Origin: JBBRVP01 sp038246785
GTDB lineage: Bacteria > Actinomycetota > Actinomycetes > Jiangellales > Jiangellaceae
Direction of reading: 5' to 3'
Assembly (NCBI GenBank): GCA_038246785.1
Contig: JBBRVP010000021.1
Location: forward strand, 1 to 49,086
DNA length: 49,086 nucleotides
Shown here: positions 44,250 through 49,086 of the stretch, piece after piece
How positions within the stretch are numbered: the first letter of the stretch is position 1
Layout: the number at the start of each line of letters is the position of its first letter
Translations under genes and position numbers: made by a program
Notes under the pieces: generated by a model
What the model saw: the letters and a program-made list of their open reading frames with translations, nothing else
Databases searched by the model: none
Told to the model about the DNA's origin: nothing

Positions 44250-45263
44250 GTGCGCCCGGTCGGCACCGTCGACTACCACACGGCCGGCGAGCCGTTCCGG
44301 ATCGTCGTCGACGGCGGTCCCGATGTCCCGGGCGCGACGGTGCTCGAGCGTCGGCTGGCAGCACCCCTCGGGGAGGCCGACGCCGTACGCCGGCTGTTGT
44401 GCAACGAGCCGCGCGGCCACGCGGACATGTACGGCTGCTTCCTCGTGCCGCCCGACGACGACGGCGCCGACCTCGGGGTGCTGTTCTGGCACAAGGACGG
44501 CTTCTCCACCGCCTGCGGCCACGGCACGATCGCGCTGGCTGCCTGGGCGGTCGAGGCAGGGGTCGTGACGGCACCGACCGACGGCGAAGCCGACGTCGTC
44601 CTCGACGTGCCGAGCGGCCGGGTCACCGCGCGGGTCGGGCGGGCCGGCGGTCGCACCACCGGGATCGCGTTCCGCAACGTCGCGTCCTGGGTGGCGGCGT
44701 CCGGGCTCCGCGTCGAGACCTCGGCCGGCCGGCTGGGCGTCGACGTGGCGTACGGCGGCGCGTTCTACGCCTCCGTCCGGGCCGCCGACGCCGGGCTCGC
44801 CCCCGAGCCGGAACAGCTGCCGCGGCTGGTCGAGCTGTCGGCGCAGGTCAAGGCGGCGCTGCGGGGCTCGGCTGTCGTCGAGCACCCGGCCGAGCCGGGC
44901 CTCGGCGGCCTCTACGGCGTCACCTGGTGGGCCGACGAGGGCGCCATCGAGGCTGGCGGGCTCCGCCAGCGCAACGTCACGGTCTTCGCCGACGGCGAGG
45001 TCGACCGCTCGCCATGCGGGTCGGGCACCAGCGCCCGGCTTGCCCTGCTCGACGCGGCGGGCACTCTCCCCGAGGGGGCACCGCTGGTGTCGGTCGGCGT
45101 CGTCGGCACCGCCTTCCTCGCCAGGGTGGTCGACCGTGAGCCCGGGCCAGCTGGCCGGCCGGCGGTGGTCACGGAGGTCGCGGGAGCGGCGTACGAGACC
45201 GGACGCTCGACGTTCGTGCTCGACCCGCAGGACCCGCTCGGCACCGGGTTCCAGCTGCGGTGA
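44250..45263 (+). CDS. Proline racemase-family protein (candidate 4-hydroxyproline 2-epimerase)
   Basis: This 337-residue protein has both catalytic cysteines: Cys89 in FSTACGHGTI and Cys256 in SPCGSGTSARLA. With both cysteines a racemase or epimerase is favoured; trans-3-hydroxyproline dehydratases replace the second with Thr. It could convert trans-4-hydroxy-L-proline to cis-4-hydroxy-D-proline for the lyase upstream after an oxidase step. A GTG lies 2 nt after the upstream gene. It overlaps the GntR gene by 4 nt. Confidence 0.9.
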   Translation: MRPVGTVDYHTAGEPFRIVVDGGPDVPGATVLERRLAAPLGEADAVRRLLCNEPRGHADMYGCFLVPPDDDGADLGVLFWHKDGFSTACGHGTIALAAWAVEAGVVTAPTDGEADVVLDVPSGRVTARVGRAGGRTTGIAFRNVASWVAASGLRVETSAGRLGVDVAYGGAFYASVRAADAGLAPEPEQLPRLVELSAQVKAALRGSAVVEHPAEPGLGGLYGVTWWADEGAIEAGGLRQRNVTVFADGEVDRSPCGSGTSARLALLDAAGTLPEGAPLVSVGVVGTAFLARVVDREPGPAGRPAVVTEVAGAAYETGRSTFVLDPQDPLGTGFQLR

Positions 45264-45967
45264 GCGTGGGGAGCAAGCCGGCCGCCGCACCGCTCTCGTT
45301 GCCCGCCCTCGCCGGACGGAGCAGCCTGCGCGAGCAGGTCGGCGACGTACTGCGCGCCGCGCTCGTCAGCGCCGAGATGACGCCCGGGCGGCTCTACTCC
45401 GCACCGGCGCTCGCGGCCCGCTTCGGCGTGTCGGCAACACCCGTACGCGAGGCGATGCTCGACCTCGCCAAGCAGGGGCTCGTCGTGGCGGTGCCCAACA
45501 AGGGTTTCCGGGTCACCGTCATGGAGGAGGCGGACCTGGACGCCGTCACCGAGGTGCGGGCGCTGCTCGAGCCACCGACCGTCGCGCGGGTTGCGACGAC
45601 CGCCGCGGCCGCGGACCTGCGGGCGCTACGGCCGCTGGCCCGGGCGATCGCGGCGGCGGCCCGCCGCAGCGACCTCGTCGGCTACGTCGAGGCGGACCGT
45701 GCCTTCCACCTGCGCCTGCTCTCCCTCGCCGGGAACCCGCGGCTGGTGGACGTGGTGGCCGACCTGCGGGCGCGCACCCGGCTGTACGGCCTCGCCGACC
45801 TGGCCGATCGAGGCGAGCTGGCGGGCTCCGCCGCGGAGCACCTCGAGCTGCTCGACCTGCTGCTCGCCCGCGACGCCAGCGGCGCCGAGCGGCTCATGCG
45901 GCGGCACGTCGGGCACGTCCGCGGCGTCTGGGCGGGACGTCCGGAGCCCCGACTCCCGGAGGCCTGA
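45260..45967 (+). CDS. GntR-family (FCD) transcriptional regulator
   Basis: This 235-residue protein has an N-terminal winged HTH (SLREQVGDVLRAALVSAEMTPG, then ALAARFGVSATPVREAMLDLAKQGLV) and an all-helical FCD ligand domain with the metal-site residues Asp-x3-His (EADRAFHLRLLSLAGN). The GTG start overlaps the epimerase stop. It probably controls the hydroxyproline-like cluster by binding the palindrome at 43281. Its 3' part is overlapped on the other strand by the EamA gene's reading frame. Confidence 0.92.
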   Translation: MSVGSKPAAAPLSLPALAGRSSLREQVGDVLRAALVSAEMTPGRLYSAPALAARFGVSATPVREAMLDLAKQGLVVAVPNKGFRVTVMEEADLDAVTEVRALLEPPTVARVATTAAAADLRALRPLARAIAAAARRSDLVGYVEADRAFHLRLLSLAGNPRLVDVVADLRARTRLYGLADLADRGELAGSAAEHLELLDLLLARDASGAERLMRRHVGHVRGVWAGRPEPRLPEA

Positions 45968-46900
45968 ACGGGGCGAGGCCGTCTGCGCCAGCCCGACCGC
46001 GGCGAGCACGGCGACCCCACCGAGGACCTGAGCCGGGGTCAGCGCCTGCCGCAGCCACGCCCAGGCGACGACCGCGGCGATGACCGGCTCAGCCATGCCG
46101 ACCACCCCGACCGTGGTGGCGGGCAGCCGGCGCAGGGCGGCCATGGTGAGCGCGTACGGCACCAGCGTGCCGAGCACGACCACCCAGGCGAGGGCCACCC
46201 AGGCCGGCCACGAGACCTCGGCGAAGGCGCCCTGCAGCGACGCCGGGCGCGCGAGCACCGAGGCGTCGAAGCCCCACCACGGCGCCATGACGGCCCAGAA
46301 CAGCCCGCCCACCGCGAACATCCAGAACGACAGCGACACCGGGTCGCGCTGGGTGACCCGGCTGCGTCCCACGAGGTAGTACGTCGCCAGGCAGGCCGCC
46401 GCCCCCGCCCCCGCGGCGACCCCCAGCGGATCGAGCCCCACGTCGCGCCAGACCTGCGCCACCAGGGCCAGGCCGCCCAGCGCGAGCCCGATGGCCAGCC
46501 ACAGCCGCCGGCGTACCGGCTCCCGCAGCACGACCCGGCACCACAGCGCGACGAGCACCGGCCCGGTGAACTCCAGCAGCAGCGCCACCCCGACCGGCAG
46601 CCGGTCGATGGCGACGAAGTAGAGCGCCTGGATGAGCGCGGCCCCGACGACGCCCAGCACGAGGAGCGAAGGCACCTCGCGCCAGGTCACCCGCAGCAGG
46701 CGTGGTCTGGTCGCCAGCAGCACGAGGAGCAGCCCCAGTGCGGCGCCGGTGCAGCGCAGCGCGGTCAGCCTCACCGGGGGGACGCCCGCGTCGAGCACGA
46801 CCTTCGCGACGCAGGCGTTGGCCCCGAACAGGGTTGCCGCCGCGATGACGTAGGCGTAGCCACGAGCCGACGGCGAGCGCACGCTGCGTACGGTAGCCAC
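45626..46900 (-). CDS. EamA/DMT-family transporter
   Basis: The protein has 424 residues by reading frame. Ten transmembrane helices of the drug/metabolite superfamily fill roughly residues 10-315 (AYVIAAATLFGANACVAKVVL, then VALLLEFTGPVLVAL, then TTVGVVGMAEPVIAAVVAWAWL). The fold ends near 45960 (AVGLAQTASPRSG), but the frame runs another 110 residues of non-membrane sequence to a stop at 45626, opposite the GntR gene. The GTG at 46900 was chosen by similarity. It may export amino acids or related metabolites. Confidence 0.85.
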   Translation of the reverse strand: MATVRSVRSPSARGYAYVIAAATLFGANACVAKVVLDAGVPPVRLTALRCTGAALGLLLVLLATRPRLLRVTWREVPSLLVLGVVGAALIQALYFVAIDRLPVGVALLLEFTGPVLVALWCRVVLREPVRRRLWLAIGLALGGLALVAQVWRDVGLDPLGVAAGAGAAACLATYYLVGRSRVTQRDPVSLSFWMFAVGGLFWAVMAPWWGFDASVLARPASLQGAFAEVSWPAWVALAWVVVLGTLVPYALTMAALRRLPATTVGVVGMAEPVIAAVVAWAWLRQALTPAQVLGGVAVLAAVGLAQTASPRSGLRESGLRTSRPDAADVPDVPPHEPLGAAGVAGEQQVEQLEVLRGGARQLASIGQVGEAVQPGARPQVGHHVHQPRVPGEGEQAQVEGTVRLDVADEVAAAGRRRDRPGQRP

Positions 46901-46954
46901 GGGTAGCGGGCTGGTGTCCCAGCGTCCGTGGGATGGGACGGTACGGTCGCCTGC

Positions 46955-48031
46955 ATGACCGGCCCGCGCCTGCGCCCAGCCCTCGACGGGATCCCCGCCT
47001 ACGCCCCGGGCCGCCCGCCGGCCGCCCGCGGCGACCGGCCCTCGTACAAGATCTCCTCCAACGAGAACCCCTTCCCGCCGCTGCCCGGGGTGCTCGACGC
47101 GGCGCTGGACGCGCTGCGGGCGATGAACCGCTACCCGGACATGTTCGCGAGCGCGCTCGTGGCCGCGCTGGCCGAGCGGCTCGACGTGCCGGAGAGCCAG
47201 CTGGCCACGGGCACCGGAAGCGTCGGCGTGCTGCAGCAGGTGCTGCAGTCCACGGCCCAGGAGGGTGACGAGGTCGTCTACGCCTGGCGGTCGTTCGAGG
47301 CGTACCCGATCGTCGTGCAGATCTCCGGAGCGACGTCGGTGCGCGTGCCGGTGCGCCCCGACGGGCGGCACGACCTCGACGCGATGGGCGACGCGATCAC
47401 CGACCGCACCCGCCTGGTCATCGTCTGCAGCCCCAACAACCCGACCGGTCCGGCGGTGCATCGCAACGAGCTGGACCGCTTCCTCGAGCGGGTACCCGCC
47501 GACGTGCTCGTCGTCGTCGACGAGGCCTACAGCGAGTTCGTCCGCGACCAGGCGGCGGCCGACGGGCTCGCGGCCTACCGCGACCACACCAACGTCGCGG
47601 TCCTGCGGACGTTCTCCAAGGCGTACGGCCTGGCGGGGCTGCGAGTCGGCTACGGCGTCGCGCACGAACCGGTGGCGGAGGCGCTGCGCAAGACCGCAGT
47701 GCCGTTCGGGGTGTCGACGGTCGCGCAGAGCGCCGCGATCGAGTCGCTTCGGCGTGAGGACGAGCTGCTCGCGCGGGTCGCCGACCTTGTCGCCGAACGC
47801 GACCGGGTGTCCGGCGAGCTGGCCCGGCAAGGCTGGTCGCTGCCGGAGACGCAGGCCAACTTCGTCTGGCTGGCGCTGGGCGCGGACACGGTGGAGTTCG
47901 CGGCGAGGTGCAACGAGGCCGGGATCAGCGTGCGGCCGTTCGCCGGCGAGGGCTGCCGGGTCAGCATCGGGGAGAAGGAGGCCAACGACCTCTTCATCGA
48001 CGTGGCGGCGGGTTGGCGGCGGGGGCGCTGA
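46955..48031 (+). CDS. hisC: Histidinol-phosphate aminotransferase-type aminotransferase
   Basis: This 358-residue class I/II PLP-dependent aminotransferase has YKISSNENPFPP, SPNNPTGPAVHR and the PLP Lys222 in TFSKAYGLAGLRVGYG, all typical of HisC. It transfers an amino group between glutamate and imidazole-acetol phosphate. Many actinobacterial HisC paralogues act on aromatic amino acids instead, so the substrate is tentative. A TACGGT 8 nt upstream suggests a leaderless start. Confidence 0.9.
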   Translation: MTGPRLRPALDGIPAYAPGRPPAARGDRPSYKISSNENPFPPLPGVLDAALDALRAMNRYPDMFASALVAALAERLDVPESQLATGTGSVGVLQQVLQSTAQEGDEVVYAWRSFEAYPIVVQISGATSVRVPVRPDGRHDLDAMGDAITDRTRLVIVCSPNNPTGPAVHRNELDRFLERVPADVLVVVDEAYSEFVRDQAAADGLAAYRDHTNVAVLRTFSKAYGLAGLRVGYGVAHEPVAEALRKTAVPFGVSTVAQSAAIESLRREDELLARVADLVAERDRVSGELARQGWSLPETQANFVWLALGADTVEFAARCNEAGISVRPFAGEGCRVSIGEKEANDLFIDVAAGWRRGR

Positions 48032-48194
48032 GACCGGCTCGAACGCGTGACACCTCGTACCGGGGGCCGGTTTCTCTTCTCGGCGAGCGGCTGTGTCCTG
48101 TCGTGCCGAATGTCGGACGTTTCGCAAGAGGGGCAGCGGGCGATGGGGCCGCCCTGAGCAGGGCGTGACCGACCTCTGCCACCCAGACAGGCCA

Positions 48195-48310
48195 CCACGC
48201 TACGCAGCCCAGGACTCGACCAGGCGGCCCTCCACGGAGTCCTCGCCCGCGTGCGCGACCTCGGCGCCGCCCTCATCTCGGTCACGACCGGACGAGGCGC
48301 ACGCCGGTCG
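48195..48310 (+). pseudogene. Relic of a small actinobacterial protein (LDQAALHG signature)
   Basis: The frame encodes LDQAALHGVLARVRDLGAALISV, a signature I associate with the C-terminal part of small conserved actinobacterial proteins. No start codon or matching N-terminus is visible upstream. It lies between hisC and the membrane-protein gene, so a decayed gene is the likely explanation. Function is unknown. Confidence 0.45.
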
Positions 48311-48983
48311 CGAGCAGCCAGACGAGCCAGGCGGCGAACCCTAGGAGCCCGACGAAGATCAGCGCCGAGCCGTCGGCGATCGCGAGGTTGCCGACCCCCG
48401 CGGCGAGCAGCAGGCTCCCGCCCACCAGGCCCAGCAGGCGCTGCCAAGCCGGAGTCAGCCCGCTCGCGTGCGCGGCGAGGGCCGCGCCGATGAAGGTGGT
48501 GCCGAGCGCCGGCAGCGCCAGCGCGAACGCCGCCGCGTGAACCTGCCAGACGAGCTCGAACGCGGGCGTCGGCTCGGCGAGCCCGCCGGCGGAGAGCGCG
48601 AGCCCGATCTGCAGGACGTTGACCAGCGCGAAGATGGCCGACAGCGTCGCGCCAGCGGCCAAGGCGAGGCGCGACCAGTCGGCGCCCGCTCCGCCGCGCC
48701 GCTCCACGAGGCCGTGCAGGCCCGTCACGAACACGAGCAGCAGCGGCAGGCTCAGGGCCACCACACCGGTCGCGATCGCGACCGAGTCGCGGTTGGCCGC
48801 GTAGTAGGCCAGAACTTCCTCGATCGGAGCGCCGAAGGTCGGCGCGCCCGTTCCCGCCAGCACCGCGTTCTCTATCGCCACCGACACCGCGAACGCGATC
48901 GCCGCGGCGCCGACGAGCCGGCCTCGAACGAACCAACTGCGGGCTAGCCTGCCGTTCGACACCGCCGATGAGCTCGCGGACAT
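48282..48983 (-). CDS. Membrane protein, function unknown
   Basis: This 233-residue protein has about five to six hydrophobic segments: LVGAAAIAFAVSVAIENAVLA, SVAIATGVVALSLPLLLVFVTGL, LALAAGATLSAIFALVNVL, AFALALPALGTTFIGAALA and SALIFVGLLGFAAWLVWLLA. The ATG at 48983 is used; GTG at 48962 is an alternative. I do not recognise a family. It is divergent from the TetR-like fragment at the window end. Confidence 0.72.
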   Translation of the reverse strand: MSASSSAVSNGRLARSWFVRGRLVGAAAIAFAVSVAIENAVLAGTGAPTFGAPIEEVLAYYAANRDSVAIATGVVALSLPLLLVFVTGLHGLVERRGGAGADWSRLALAAGATLSAIFALVNVLQIGLALSAGGLAEPTPAFELVWQVHAAAFALALPALGTTFIGAALAAHASGLTPAWQRLLGLVGGSLLLAAGVGNLAIADGSALIFVGLLGFAAWLVWLLATGVRLVRS

Positions 48984-49086
48984 GGCCGAGGACGTCTACC
49001 TGCCCCAGCTCCCTCCTGACGAGTTCCCCTACCTCAACGAGTCCGCCGCGGCGCTCGTCGCTGCCGGCTACGACCCGGCAGAGGAG
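48946..49086 (+). CDS. TetR-family C-terminal-like fragment (runs off window)
   Basis: The frame reads LPFDTADELADMAEDVYLPQLPPDEFPYLNESAAALVAAGYDPAEE, resembling the ligand-binding end of TetR/AcrR regulators. That end usually continues EFEFGLDLILDGLE beyond this point. No N-terminal HTH is present upstream in this frame, and the opposite strand holds a membrane-protein gene. It is either a truncated gene or the start of something differently framed; the end of the window prevents a decision. Confidence 0.4.

Noticed and set aside
41794..44574. Extension of the M24 peptidase frame to 926 residues
   Set aside because: The added N-terminal part runs antisense through the DapA-family gene. The peptidase similarity begins at 43209.

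Overview
This 49 kb window is very GC-rich, with many GTG starts, GTGA start/stop overlaps and several probably leaderless promoters. It carries actinobacterial families (F420-type DUF385 proteins, DUF2630, a DevR/DevS-type two-component pair, an AbiEi-like/DUF559-like nuclease protein). It is therefore a chromosomal segment of an actinobacterium; the sequence alone does not fix the genus. No rRNA, tRNA, CRISPR array or prophage was recognised.

Left edge (1-2600): a decayed zone. An IS5-type transposase start (running off the window) sits against a truncated ISL3-type transposase. Next come a broken GNAT acetyltransferase, an intact VOC protein and a twice-frameshifted DUF385 gene. From 2580 to 10175 there is a carbohydrate locus: a LacI-type operator and regulator, a lipoprotein plus two permeases of a sugar ABC importer, a Tat-exported PF10091/GH144-like hydrolase and a cytoplasmic GH3 beta-glucosidase.

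Middle (10.2-28.5 kb): a Ddn-like protein, pyruvate formate-lyase and its activase, an ABC1 kinase, an S51 peptidase, a DUF1326-DUF2182 pair, a CorA-like channel, a cytosine-deaminase-like protein with altered active-site residues, a cupin, a NarK-type nitrate transporter beside a narI remnant, VOC and DUF2630 proteins, and a nuclease-like gene bracketed by inverted copies of a palindromic repeat. An ABC exporter pair and an alanine-rich unknown protein follow.

Right part (28.8-49 kb): a molybdate operon (HTH-TOBE, modA, modB, modC); VOC proteins; an operon of ABC permease, double ATPase, TetR, LMW phosphatase and fructosamine kinase with a readable promoter/operator; an Acg-like nitroreductase divergent from a DevR/DevS pair; a holin-like membrane protein; an M24 aminopeptidase divergent from a DapA-family lyase, proline-racemase-family epimerase and GntR regulator (a candidate hydroxyproline module with a perfect 29-bp operator-like palindrome); an EamA transporter; a HisC-type aminotransferase; and a membrane protein.

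Two themes link distant genes. The first is low oxygen and nitrate: pfl, narK, the narI relic, the molybdate operon, the Acg-like protein and the heme-GAF kinase. The second is sugar or amino-acid scavenging, in the beta-glucan-like and hydroxyproline-like loci. A family of palindromic intergenic repeats lies at 19034, 24669 and 25884, with a possibly related hairpin at 11213.
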